Source: an uncultured Oscillospiraceae bacterium
Lineage (GTDB): Bacteria; Bacillota; Clostridia; Oscillospirales; Oscillospiraceae
Direction: 5' to 3'
Length of the DNA: 46,670 nucleotides
Assembly (NCBI GenBank): GCA_910579725.1
Contig: CAJTUD010000013.1
Coordinates: 1-46,670 of the forward strand
Shown one piece after another: positions 1 through 8,090 of this stretch. The position numbers and the translations under genes were made by a program. The first letter of the stretch is position 1; each line of letters begins with the position of its first letter. Under the pieces are notes generated by a model. It did no database searches, had not been told where the DNA came from, and worked only from the letters and a program-made list of their open reading frames with translations.

Positions 1-1
1 C

Positions 2-1105
2 AACAATATGAGGGTCAGCGTTCGGATGCGGATGGAGAAAGGGATCTTCGTCCCTCCCTCCACTCCCTACGGCTACCGGCTGGCGGGACGGGAGCTGGAG
101 ATCGTCCCCGAGGAGGCGGAGATCGTCCGGTATATCTACAACGCCTACCTCAAGGGCCAGGGGACGGCGGATATCGCCCATGAGCTGAATGAGCTGGGGG
201 CTATCCGGGGCCATGGCCGGGAGGGATGGCATCCAAACACGGTGCAGTACATCCTGACCAACGTCTCCTACACCGGCGATATGCTCTGGCAAAAGAGCTT
301 CGCCACCGATACCATCCCCTTCCGGCAGGTGCCGAACCGGGGACAGAAGCCCCGGTACTTCGTGGAGAACTGCCACCCGCCCATTGTGTCCAAGGAGGAC
401 TTCCAGAGGGTACAGAACCTGATGGCCCTTCGCCGGACGCAGTTCGCCGGTAACGCCTCCAAGCCGGAGGTGTCGGTCTACAGCAAACGGATTGTCTGTG
501 GAGACTGCGGCTCCGTCTGCCGCAGGAAGGTCACCAACGGCAAGACCTACTGGGTGTGCAACCGCCATGACGACGCCAAGTCCCGCTGCCCCGTCCCCCA
601 GGTGCCGGAGGCGGAGATCACAGCGGCCCTGCTTCGGCTCTACCACAAGCTGAAAGCGGATGGCGGCACGATTCTGCGCACCGTGCTGGAGCAGCTCCGG
701 GAGCTGCGGGAGCGGGAACTGCGCACAAACCGCAAAATCAGCGACATCGACAAAGAGATCGCCCGTCTGTCAGAGCAGAATCTCGTACTGGTTCGACTGA
801 AGTCGAAAGGGTACGTTGATCCTGCTCTTTATTTATCCCAGCAGGGTGAGATCGAGCAGAAGCTGAGGACGCTGAGACGGCTGCGCCGGCGCATCATGGA
901 CTCCACCAGCGAGGACACCCAGATCCAGGACACCGAGATCATGCTGGACTGCCTGGAGGACGGCCCCCAGTGGCTGGGGGAACCCAGCCAGGAGCTATTC
1001 GAGTCACTGGTCAGGCGGATCGTGATCGTCTCGGCGGACACCCTGAAATTCACCCTGCTCAACGGCCTGGAGCTGACAGAGCGGATTGGAAAGGCGGTAC
1101 GGTAA
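2..1105 (+). CDS. Large serine recombinase, 5' end cut by window edge
   Basis: C-terminal part of a large serine recombinase, the family that integrates and excises phages and integrative elements. The frame is open to the window edge; the first visible ATG (8) lies just before MEKGIF, which in this family follows the catalytic domain, so the resolvase domain is expected upstream. Visible parts: recombinase DNA-binding domain (about residues 15-125 from that ATG), a zinc ribbon with CGDCG and a second Cys pair (about 163-198), then a charged coiled coil (about 230-300). The stop TAA overlaps the next ATG (TAATG), so the genes are translationally coupled. Family assignment is firm; whether the missing part is intact cannot be seen. 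Confidence 0.88.
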   Translation, partial: NNMRVSVRMRMEKGIFVPPSTPYGYRLAGRELEIVPEEAEIVRYIYNAYLKGQGTADIAHELNELGAIRGHGREGWHPNTVQYILTNVSYTGDMLWQKSFATDTIPFRQVPNRGQKPRYFVENCHPPIVSKEDFQRVQNLMALRRTQFAGNASKPEVSVYSKRIVCGDCGSVCRRKVTNGKTYWVCNRHDDAKSRCPVPQVPEAEITAALLRLYHKLKADGGTILRTVLEQLRELRERELRTNRKISDIDKEIARLSEQNLVLVRLKSKGYVDPALYLSQQGEIEQKLRTLRRLRRRIMDSTSEDTQIQDTEIMLDCLEDGPQWLGEPSQELFESLVRRIVIVSADTLKFTLLNGLELTERIGKAVR

Positions 1106-1965
1106 TGGCATGGCAGAGAAAGACCCCCTTCGGCTATATGGTGCGGGGCGGCGAAACCGTCCCCTGCCCTACGGAGGCTGACGCGGTTCAGAACATCTTC
1201 ACCCGCTACCTGGCGGGGGCCTCCTTCGGCAGGATCGCGGAGGAGATGAGCAGAGGAAACATCCCCTACCACCAGCATACCAGCCAGTGGAATAAGCACA
1301 TGGTCAAGCGGATTCTGGAGAATGGGAAGTATCTGGGGACAGGCGTCTACCCACGTCTCATCAGCGATGAGGAGTTCCTCGCGGCGCAAATCCAGCGGGA
1401 GGACAAAACTGACTACACGCCCTGCCCCGCTGAGCTGAATCCTATTCGGGAAAAAGCCGTGTGCGCGGTATGCGGAAGCAGAATCGCGCGGGACACCAAG
1501 TCCCATGGCCGGCCCCGCTGGGTATGCGCCAATCCAGACTGCGGAGCTATCGTCCGCACCAGCGATGAGGAGGTGCAGAAACGGGTATCCCAGCGGCTCC
1601 GTCAGCTGGCAAACACCCCTGACCTGCTGACACTGCCTCCCGCACCGGAGGCTGCCCCCTCCGCAGACGCTCTGCGCATCCAGAATGAGCTGAACGTGTG
1701 CTTCAACCGCTCGGATATCAACCCTGACTACATGAAGACGCTGATCTTCGCCGCCGCCGCAGAGCGGTACGCCGTCCTGCCGGATCTCACGCCAGTCCAT
1801 GACATGGAGGCACTTCGGGAGCGCCTGGAAACCGGTCCCGTCAGTGACAGCAACCTGCGGGAACTGCTGGCAAAGGCGGTAAAGGCCATCCGCATCGGCG
1901 GACAGGATTACATAGAACTGGAACTGACCAACGGAACGATGATAGGAAAGGAGCAAACTACATGA
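1105..1965 (+). CDS. Recombinase-domain protein without catalytic domain
   Basis: 286 residues. The start at 1105 overlaps the stop of the preceding recombinase; an upstream extension of the frame would lie inside that gene and reads as non-protein. It begins directly with the recombinase-domain segment (TPFGYMV, about 7-95) that normally follows the catalytic core, then has a zinc ribbon (CAVCG ... CANPDC, about 129-157) and a C-terminal helical part. There is no resolvase domain and no catalytic Ser motif. It is the middle member of a three-gene recombinase set. Inference: a DNA-binding accessory subunit or directionality partner for its neighbours rather than a decayed enzyme, because both ends are coupled by overlaps. 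Confidence 0.85.
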   Translation: MAWQRKTPFGYMVRGGETVPCPTEADAVQNIFTRYLAGASFGRIAEEMSRGNIPYHQHTSQWNKHMVKRILENGKYLGTGVYPRLISDEEFLAAQIQREDKTDYTPCPAELNPIREKAVCAVCGSRIARDTKSHGRPRWVCANPDCGAIVRTSDEEVQKRVSQRLRQLANTPDLLTLPPAPEAAPSADALRIQNELNVCFNRSDINPDYMKTLIFAAAAERYAVLPDLTPVHDMEALRERLETGPVSDSNLRELLAKAVKAIRIGGQDYIELELTNGTMIGKEQTT

Positions 1966-3590
1966 CTACACAACAGACTCCCCAGAAGCGGCGGATCACC
2001 GTCATTCCTCCCAATCCCCAGCTTACAGAGCGGGACATTCACAAGAAGCACCTCCGGGTAGCTCCCTACTGCCGGGTATCCACGGACAGCGAGGAGCAGC
2101 TCACCAGCTACAGCGCCCAGATCGCCTACTACACCGAGAAGATCGCCGCCACACCGGAGTGGACTATGGTCCGCCTGTACGCTGACGAGGGCATCACAGG
2201 CACGTCCATGAAGCGGCGCAAGGAGTTTTTGAAGATGCTCCGGGACTGCGACCGGGGTAAAATTGACCTCATCATTACCAAATCGGTGTCCCGCTTCGGA
2301 CGCAACACCCTGGACGGTCTGGACACCGTCCGCAAGCTGAAGCGGAAGGGAATCGGCGTCTTCTTTGAGAAGGAAAACACAAATACCCTTTATATGGATA
2401 ACGAGATGATCCTCACCTTTATGATGAGTCAGGCCCAGGCAGAGAGCGAATCCCTCAGCGGCAGCGTCAAGTGGGGCCACCGGAAGAACTTCAAGGACGG
2501 CAAGGTCTACTACCACTACGCCAGCTTTCTCGGCTACCGCAAGGGGCCGGACGGCCTGCCGGAGATCGACCCCGATGAGGCGGCCATCGTTCGCAGGATC
2601 TTCGCCCGATACCTGCTGGGCCAGAGCGTCCACCAGATCTGCCGCGACCTGATGTCGGACGGCGTCAAGACCGCCCAGGGCAGTGATTCCTGGCATGACA
2701 GCGTGGTGAGGAAAATGCTGCAAAACGAAAAATACATCGGGGACGCCCTGCTCCAGAAGACCTTCATGGCGGACCTCTTCACCCATGAGCAGAGGAAGAA
2801 TATGGGGGAGCTGCCCCAATACTACGTCCACGAGTGCCACCCCGCCATCATCGACCGGGACACCTTCCAGCGGGTGCAGGAGGAGCTGGCCCGGCGCTCC
2901 AGCCTGCGAAAGACCTCCTCCAAGACCAAGACGGAGCTGGGTAAATACTGCGGCAAGTACGTTCTCAGCGAACTGCTGGTCTGCGGCGAGTGCGGCAGCC
3001 CCTACCGCCGGGTGGTGTGGAGCCGGCCCGAGGGTAAGCGGATCGTCTGGCGTTGCATCAACCGCCTGGAACACGGAAAGAAGATCTGCAAGAAGTCCCC
3101 CACCTGGAACGAGGCGGATATCCACGCCGCTGTGACCGCCGCCATGAACGAGCTGTTCCATGCCCAGACCGCAAGGGAGGCGCTGAAGGCCAGCATCACC
3201 GCCGCTCTCGCCGGGGAGGATGGAGAGTTGTCCCTGCCGGCGCTGGAGGCGCAGATCCGCAGCCTCACGGAGCGTCAGCTGGAGCTGTTCCAGCTGGCCG
3301 TCAGCGCCGGGCCCGACTGCCTGGAATATGACGAGGAGATCCAGCGGGTGAATATAGCGAAGACTTCCCTGATGGCGAAGAAAGCGGAACTGGAGCGTGA
3401 GGGCCGCACCGCCGCCGCATTCGACCGGAGGATGGAGGAAATCGCCAGTGAGCTGGCGCAGACGGCTGGGACCATCACGGAGTTTGACGAGGTCACCGTC
3501 CGCCAGCTGGTCAGCAACATCAAGGTAGTCAGCAAGGATACCCTGCTCATCTGCTTCAAGGATGGGACGGAGATCACGCAGACAGTGTAA
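1962..3590 (+). CDS. Large serine recombinase, full length
   Basis: 542 residues. It cuts and rejoins DNA through a serine-DNA covalent intermediate. N-terminal resolvase domain (about 32-180) with the catalytic Ser in YCRVST (Ser40) and the arginine-rich VSRFGRNT motif; recombinase domain (about 200-310); zinc ribbon CGECG with CINRLEHGKKIC (about 345-380); C-terminal coiled coil (about 400-505). The start overlaps the previous stop (ATGA) and has AGGAG ten bases upstream. Length is normal for the family. As the only complete catalytic member visible it is likely the active integrase of the element whose end lies in or beyond this window. Confidence 0.95.
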   Translation: MTTQQTPQKRRITVIPPNPQLTERDIHKKHLRVAPYCRVSTDSEEQLTSYSAQIAYYTEKIAATPEWTMVRLYADEGITGTSMKRRKEFLKMLRDCDRGKIDLIITKSVSRFGRNTLDGLDTVRKLKRKGIGVFFEKENTNTLYMDNEMILTFMMSQAQAESESLSGSVKWGHRKNFKDGKVYYHYASFLGYRKGPDGLPEIDPDEAAIVRRIFARYLLGQSVHQICRDLMSDGVKTAQGSDSWHDSVVRKMLQNEKYIGDALLQKTFMADLFTHEQRKNMGELPQYYVHECHPAIIDRDTFQRVQEELARRSSLRKTSSKTKTELGKYCGKYVLSELLVCGECGSPYRRVVWSRPEGKRIVWRCINRLEHGKKICKKSPTWNEADIHAAVTAAMNELFHAQTAREALKASITAALAGEDGELSLPALEAQIRSLTERQLELFQLAVSAGPDCLEYDEEIQRVNIAKTSLMAKKAELEREGRTAAAFDRRMEEIASELAQTAGTITEFDEVTVRQLVSNIKVVSKDTLLICFKDGTEITQTV

Positions 3591-3603
3591 TAGGAGGATA
3601 AAC

Positions 3604-4263
3604 ATGGCATACCGAAAAGTATATTTCCGCATCCAAACCTATGCCTACGGCTATGACTCCGGCTGGTCAAGTGAGGCGGATGAGGCGGCGTTTGACAACG
3701 AGTGCTGCGGTCTGTTCCAACAGCTGGGGTGGACGCTCCACCCAGTCTCCAACGGGGGCTGTGATACGGTGACCAAGGACCGGCAGGATCTCTATCTGCA
3801 CCCCTTCAACTTCAGCGGTGTGATGGATGAGGCGAGTATCCAGCCTCTGCAAGAGCAGCTGTCAAAAGGCAAGACCTTCCGATGCTATGCCGTCGACTGC
3901 TATGAGGAATACGCCGATCTGAGCGACGAAGAATACCGCGCCGCACTGGACGCCAAGCGGGAGGAGATCACCGCCTTCATCCTGGAACAGTGCCGGACCA
4001 AACGAACCAATCTCTACATCACCGGTTCTGTCGCACTGCATTTCGCGAAACACTTTGAGATCCACTGCCTCTGTGACAGGGACGGGTGCAATGCTGTAGG
4101 GAACCGCTTCATGTCTGAGCTGATCGATCAGCTGCTACAGGAGGGGCGGCTGGTCTCCGCAGAAACGACCCATGGCGCAGGCATCCGCACTGCCACAGCA
4201 AGAGAATTGAACGATCACAGTAAGCCCGTGGAGCAGGTCGCTGGACAGATCACCATGATATAG
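3604..4263 (+). CDS. Uncharacterised mobile-element protein
   Basis: 219 residues, not recognised. ATG 3604 is chosen because AGGAGG lies six bases upstream and starts 13 bases after the recombinase stop; the frame runs further up but only into recombinase sequence. No signal peptide or membrane helix. The N-terminal part is rich in aromatic residues (YFRIQTYAYGYDSGW), and the middle has a DLYLHPFNFSG segment that looks like a conserved core; several Cys and His occur but without clear spacing for a metal site. It sits between the recombinase set and a metallophosphoesterase, in the same direction, with an 11-base gap to the latter. Probably an accessory gene of the element; function unknown. 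Confidence 0.75.
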   Translation: MAYRKVYFRIQTYAYGYDSGWSSEADEAAFDNECCGLFQQLGWTLHPVSNGGCDTVTKDRQDLYLHPFNFSGVMDEASIQPLQEQLSKGKTFRCYAVDCYEEYADLSDEEYRAALDAKREEITAFILEQCRTKRTNLYITGSVALHFAKHFEIHCLCDRDGCNAVGNRFMSELIDQLLQEGRLVSAETTHGAGIRTATARELNDHSKPVEQVAGQITMI

Positions 4264-4274
4264 GAGGTGAAACT

Positions 4275-5024
4275 ATGCTCCATATCACTGGCGACACCCA
4301 CGGCGGCTTCCAACGGTTCAACACCAGAAATTTCCCTCAGCAAAAGCAGATGAACCGCAGTGACTATGTGGTCGTCACAGGAGATTTCGGGGGCGTGTGG
4401 GACAATTCCCCCAGGGAGGCATACTGGCTCAACTGGCTGGAGGAAAAGCCGTTTACCACCCTCTTTGTGGACGGAAACCACGAAAATTTCGATAGGCTCA
4501 GTGAACTTCCCGTCCACCAGTGGCAGGGAGGGAAAGTCCACTATGTTCGCCCCCATGTGCTCCACCTGATGCGCGGGCAGGTATTTGAGATCGATGGAAT
4601 CACCTTCTTCGCCATGGGCGGCGCTGCCTCCCACGATATCCAGGACGGCATCCTCGATCCGGCGTCCCCCGGCTTCGAGCAGGAATACTGGTTCAAGCGC
4701 CGGACACGGCAGATGTTCCGGGTAAAGGGCATCTCTTGGTGGCCCCAGGAGATGCCCTCTGAGGAGGAATACGAGGAGGCAGTCAGGAACCTGGAAAGGG
4801 TCAACTGGAGGGTGGACTGCATCCTGACCCACTGCGCCCCCACCAGCATCCAGCAGAAGCTGGATCGAAACTACACCTCTGACCGGCTGACGGACTTCCT
4901 CCAGATGGTCAAGCGGCGGTGCCAATTCGATTACTGGTTCCTGGGTCACTACCATCGGAACTGTGTGGTGGATGACCGCTTCATCATCCAATGGGAACAG
5001 ATGGTGGAACTGCAATGGGAGTAA
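4275..5024 (+). CDS. Calcineurin-type metallophosphoesterase
   Basis: 249 residues. Soluble two-metal phosphoesterase. The motif series is complete: GDTHG (6-10), GDFGG (36-40), GNHEN (67-71), the later LTHCAP with metal-binding His, and GHYH near residue 220. Substrate cannot be read from the sequence; relatives act on phosphodiesters, nucleotides or phosphoproteins. AGGAGG lies six bases before the ATG and 11 bases separate it from the preceding unknown gene, so both are likely co-transcribed and may act together. A strong hairpin follows it at 5053-5087. Confidence 0.9.
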   Translation: MLHITGDTHGGFQRFNTRNFPQQKQMNRSDYVVVTGDFGGVWDNSPREAYWLNWLEEKPFTTLFVDGNHENFDRLSELPVHQWQGGKVHYVRPHVLHLMRGQVFEIDGITFFAMGGAASHDIQDGILDPASPGFEQEYWFKRRTRQMFRVKGISWWPQEMPSEEEYEEAVRNLERVNWRVDCILTHCAPTSIQQKLDRNYTSDRLTDFLQMVKRRCQFDYWFLGHYHRNCVVDDRFIIQWEQMVELQWE

Positions 5025-5052
5025 CAGCGACATGACCTGATACCGCTAAGGC

Positions 5053-5087
5053 GCAAGCCCTCGGAAGAATTGAATCCGAGGGCTTGC
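5053..5087. terminator. 13-bp perfect hairpin after the metallophosphoesterase
   Basis: Arms 5053-5065 and 5075-5087 are perfectly complementary, with a 9-base loop. No U-run follows (the next bases are TCGTTGG), so it is not a classical intrinsic terminator; it may act as a processing or attenuation structure. It separates the recombinase-side genes from the DUF1016N set. Confidence 0.5.
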
Positions 5088-5153
5088 TCGTTGGCGATTT
5101 CAAATCCCAGAGAATAAAAACAGGCGCACCTGCGCCGGAAAGGAGAAGTCAGA

Positions 5154-6020
5154 ATGAACGTCAGAAAGCCTGTTGACTACAGCGCCATGTTTGCGGTGCT
5201 GGATACCCTAATGGCGACGGACCTGCCGCAGATGGAACTGCACTGCGAGATTGGCCGGTTGGTCAGCGGCAGGACAGAGAAAGGCGCCGCTGTTGCCGCG
5301 GCGGAGTATTTGTGCGCTGCATACCCTGACGCCACTGGCTTCTCTCCCCGGAACCTGCGCCGGATGCGGGAGTTCTACCGCACCTATGAGAGCGTACCGG
5401 AGGTGCTGGCTGAGGCCATGACCATCGGCTGGACACAGAATGTGGTCATCCTGGAGGCGGAATTGTCCATCCAAGAGCGGGCGTGGTATATCCGGGCCGC
5501 TGGACAGTTTGGCTGGTCGAAGCTGGAACTCCAGCAGAGAATCGTGGATCATGCTCATCTGGAAATCGTCCTCGACTTTGCGGATGAAGTGTGCTATACT
5601 GAAGAAAACACCGCCAGCATGGAGTGTATAGCCAATGACAAAGATCCTGTTTGTGTGCCATGGAAACATCTGCCGCAGCCCAATGGCCGAGTTCGTGATG
5701 AAAGACCTGGTAAAGAAAGCGGGGCTGGAGTCGGAATTCCTCATCGAGTCCGCAGCCACCAGCACCGAGGAGATCGGCAACCCAGTCTACCCTCCGGCCC
5801 GCCGCAAGCTGGCCGAGCATGGTATCGACTGCGCTGGCAAAACAGCCCGCCAGTTGAGGAACGAGGACTACGAGCGGTACGACCTCCTGATTGGAATGGA
5901 TCGGGCCAATCTGCGAAATATGCACCGCATCTGCGGTGGCGATTTCGATGGCAAGCTGCATCTGCTGATGGAGTTTACCGACTGCCCCGGCGATGTAGCC
6001 GATCCTTGGTATACGGGTGA
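5154..6020 (+). CDS. DUF1016 N-terminal domain protein, C-terminus doubtful
   Basis: The first 130 or so residues match the N-terminal domain of DUF1016/YhcG proteins: helical, with FSPRNLRRMREFY, IGWTQNVVI and WYIRAAGQFGWSKLELQQRI. In YhcG this domain precedes a PD-(D/E)XK nuclease domain, which is absent here. The start has AGGAG ten bases upstream. After about residue 160 the frame runs for 386 bases through the tyrosine phosphatase gene in another frame and the translation turns low-complexity (Arg, Pro, Gly, Gln rich), so the tail is probably not a folded product. Either the original stop was lost by a small indel, or the genes truly overlap. The N-terminal domain is well supported, the end is not. 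Confidence 0.65.
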   Translation: MNVRKPVDYSAMFAVLDTLMATDLPQMELHCEIGRLVSGRTEKGAAVAAAEYLCAAYPDATGFSPRNLRRMREFYRTYESVPEVLAEAMTIGWTQNVVILEAELSIQERAWYIRAAGQFGWSKLELQQRIVDHAHLEIVLDFADEVCYTEENTASMECIANDKDPVCVPWKHLPQPNGRVRDERPGKESGAGVGIPHRVRSHQHRGDRQPSLPSGPPQAGRAWYRLRWQNSPPVEERGLRAVRPPDWNGSGQSAKYAPHLRWRFRWQAASADGVYRLPRRCSRSLVYG

Positions 6021-6114
6021 CTTCGAAACTACCTGGCAGGATGTGTCAGTTGGGTGCAGCCGGTTGCTGGGTTGGCTCATAAGCCGGGATCAGAGCGGGG
6101 AGATCGTAAAATGA
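5635..6114 (+). CDS. Low-molecular-weight protein tyrosine phosphatase
   Basis: 159 residues. Dephosphorylates phosphotyrosine, or phosphoarginine in YwlE-type members, through a cysteine-phosphate intermediate. The P-loop CHGNICRS begins at Cys8 with Arg14 (C-x5-R), and the general acid lies in DPWYTGD (Asp123); length is normal. The start follows an in-frame TAG at 5629 and has only a weak GGAG about 11 bases upstream, inside the overlapping upstream frame, so translation may depend on coupling. The stop overlaps the next gene's ATG (ATGA). A tyrosine phosphatase between a DUF1016N gene and a RhuM gene in accessory DNA is unusual; substrate unknown. Confidence 0.93.
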   Translation: MTKILFVCHGNICRSPMAEFVMKDLVKKAGLESEFLIESAATSTEEIGNPVYPPARRKLAEHGIDCAGKTARQLRNEDYERYDLLIGMDRANLRNMHRICGGDFDGKLHLLMEFTDCPGDVADPWYTGDFETTWQDVSVGCSRLLGWLISRDQSGEIVK

Positions 6115-7205
6115 GCGAGCGGATAAAAAAACAGAAAGATAACATCACAATTCGCTCCAGTGCCGCTGAATATCTTACTTTTGTAGCGTCCACAGGCGAT
6201 AGCGCAGAAAGCATCGAAATGCGTTACGAGGATGAAAATATCTGGCTTACACAAAAGATGATGGCGGAGCTGTACAATGTAGATGTACGAACCATCAATT
6301 ACCACATCGGCAAGGTGTTCGAGGATTCCGAGTTAGAGGAGAGGTCAACTATCCGAAAATTTCGGATAGTTCAATCTGAGGGGAACCGTCAGATCAGCCG
6401 CGAGGTAAATCACTATAATTTGCAAATGATTATTGCCGTGGGCTTCAAAGTGAACAATGAACGTGCTGTTCAGTTCCGTAAATGGGCCAACGCCATTGTG
6501 AAGGACTACACGATCAAGGGCTGGGTCATGGACGAGGAACGGCTGAAAAATGGCGGTACCGTTCTGACAGAGAAATATTTTGAGGAACAGCTGGAAAAAA
6601 TCCGGGAGATACGGCTGTCTGAGCGGAAATTCTATCAGAAAATCACCGACATCTATGCCACAGCTCTTGACTATGACAGAACGGCAAAAACGACTAAGGA
6701 TTTTTTCGCAAAAGTCCAGAATAAGATGCATTTTGCTGTTCATGGACATACCGCCGCTGAAGTGATATACTATCGGGCTGATGCGGACCAGCCGCATATG
6801 GGTCTGACCTCCTGGAAAGAAGCGCCTCTTGGCAAGATTATGAAAAGCGATGTATCTATTGCCAAAAACTATCTGACAGAGGATGAATTGTATTCATTGG
6901 AACGTATCGTGTCCGCCTATCTTGATCTGGCAGAAGACCGGGCGCGGCGGCGTATTCCCATGACAATGGAGGATTGGGCAAAGCGGCTGGACATTTTCCT
7001 GATGGCCGATGACCGGGAAATCCTGACGAATGCTGGAACAATCACTGCCGAGATTGCAAAAGCTCATGCCGAAAGTGAATTTGAGAAGTATCGGATCATT
7101 CAGGACAGATTATATGAGAGCGACTACGACCGCTTTCTTGCTATGGAACAAGGTGCGGCCTCCGATGAGGATGGGCAATCCGGTCAAGGGATGACATTGC
7201 TTTGA
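6111..7205 (+). CDS. RhuM-family protein
   Basis: 364 residues. RhuM proteins are widespread on genomic islands and phages; they were named from a Salmonella pathogenicity island and their biochemical role is unsettled. The N-terminal half has the family pattern: IWLTQKMMAELY, a helix-turn-helix-like VDVRTINYHI, the RKFRIVQSEG segment, then YNLQMIIAVGFKVNN and RAVQFRKWA. The C-terminal half is helical and ends in a low-complexity acidic stretch. ATG 6111 is chosen over earlier in-frame codons because it overlaps the phosphatase stop (ATGA) and has GGGGAG ahead. The coding region contains a perfect 25-base inverted repeat (6347-6371). Codon use is less GC-rich than in the recombinases, suggesting a separate origin. 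Confidence 0.9.
   Translation: MSERIKKQKDNITIRSSAAEYLTFVASTGDSAESIEMRYEDENIWLTQKMMAELYNVDVRTINYHIGKVFEDSELEERSTIRKFRIVQSEGNRQISREVNHYNLQMIIAVGFKVNNERAVQFRKWANAIVKDYTIKGWVMDEERLKNGGTVLTEKYFEEQLEKIREIRLSERKFYQKITDIYATALDYDRTAKTTKDFFAKVQNKMHFAVHGHTAAEVIYYRADADQPHMGLTSWKEAPLGKIMKSDVSIAKNYLTEDELYSLERIVSAYLDLAEDRARRRIPMTMEDWAKRLDIFLMADDREILTNAGTITAEIAKAHAESEFEKYRIIQDRLYESDYDRFLAMEQGAASDEDGQSGQGMTLL
6347..6371. repeat. Perfect 25-nt inverted repeat inside the RhuM gene
   Basis: Arms 6347-6358 and 6360-6371 are perfectly complementary around one central base, beginning AACTATCCGAAA. It encodes the conserved TIRKFRIV segment. With one central base it fits a protein-binding palindrome in DNA better than an RNA hairpin. 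Confidence 0.8.
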
Positions 7206-7280
7206 AATATGAAAAATCGATTTTGCCGCCTTAGTCCAAATTATAAGATGCGCCTTGAGCGGTCTGCTATAAGGAAAGTG

Positions 7281-7319
7281 ACACCCGCTGAAAAGAATTT
7301 CTTTTTGGCGGGTGTTTCT
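7281..7319 (+). terminator. Intrinsic terminator after the RhuM gene
   Basis: Arms ACACCCGC (7281-7288) and GCGGGTGT (7308-7315) pair perfectly and are followed by TTCTTTG. It lies about 75 bases past the RhuM stop and ends the DUF1016N-phosphatase-RhuM unit. Confidence 0.75.
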
Positions 7320-7365
7320 TTGTAATGAACTCGGCAACAAATTGGAAGACGGCAAGGAGACCATA

Positions 7366-8061
7366 ATGAACAGGAAATGTGAAATACTGGACTTAAAATA
7401 CAATTTTGGAGATGTGGAACAGCATCTTTTTCCTGTCGTACTGTTTGGCGACTGCGACGTTGTTTTGATCGATTGTGGATATCCCGGTTCGCTGGATCTG
7501 CTGGAGGAACAGCTGCGTAAACATAACATTCAGCCGGAAGAGCTGACAAGGCTGATCTTGACCCACCAGGACGACGATCATATGGGAGCCGCCGCCGAAC
7601 CGAAAGAAGCATATCCGTTGATTAAAATCACTGCTTCCCGCCTTGAAGCTCCGTATATTTCCGGAAAACTTAAAAATCTCCGGCTTCAGCAGAGTGAAGC
7701 GCTTCAGAATAAACTTCCAGAAGATCAAAAAGCATTTGGAGAACAATTTTGTGCCCGATATAGGCATCTGAGGACTGTGCCGGTCGATGAGCAATTATTT
7801 TCCAGGGAACGGTTTGATTGGGGCGGGGGCTGTGAAATTATTGAATCACCCGGACATACGCCGGGCCATATATCCATCCGGTCGCTGGACAATGAATATA
7901 TGATAACCGGAGATGCTGCTGTTGTCGATAAAAATAAACTGATGATTGCAAATCCGGAATATTGTCTTGATCTTGCAGCGGCAAATCGTTCTCTTGAAAT
8001 GATTATTCAGTATCATTGCCATCAATATATCTGTTACCATGGCGGGATTCTGCGGAAGTAA
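7366..8061 (+). CDS. MBL-fold metallo-hydrolase
   Basis: 231 residues. Metal-dependent hydrolase of the metallo-beta-lactamase fold. The metal motif is THQDDDHMG (66-74; the H-x-D-x-D-H variant seen in lactonase-like members), followed by SPGHTPGH, GDA with a bridging Asp, and a C-terminal YHGG. The substrate class (lactone, thioester or other) cannot be told. ATG 7366 is chosen because AAGGAG lies seven bases upstream; an earlier in-frame ATG overlaps the preceding terminator. The base composition is clearly AT-richer than the arginine region, consistent with acquired DNA. The gene is convergent with the next, with stops eight bases apart. Confidence 0.9.
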   Translation: MNRKCEILDLKYNFGDVEQHLFPVVLFGDCDVVLIDCGYPGSLDLLEEQLRKHNIQPEELTRLILTHQDDDHMGAAAEPKEAYPLIKITASRLEAPYISGKLKNLRLQQSEALQNKLPEDQKAFGEQFCARYRHLRTVPVDEQLFSRERFDWGGGCEIIESPGHTPGHISIRSLDNEYMITGDAAVVDKNKLMIANPEYCLDLAAANRSLEMIIQYHCHQYICYHGGILRK

Positions 8062-8090
8062 ATTTCCGTTTACTTCTCTCTTTCTGTTTT
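8055..8090 (+). terminator. Terminator made from the ends of two convergent genes
   Basis: GAAGTAAA (8055-8062) pairs with TTTACTTC (8069-8076) across a six-base loop, followed by a pyrimidine-rich tract ending in TTTTT. The stems contain the stop codons of both the MBL gene (plus) and the alpha/beta hydrolase gene (minus). The U-rich tail serves the plus strand. Confidence 0.65.

Noticed and set aside
1908..3632. Long minus-strand frame opposite the third recombinase
   Set aside because: Leu/Val/Gly/Asp-rich shadow of a well supported gene; no start signal.
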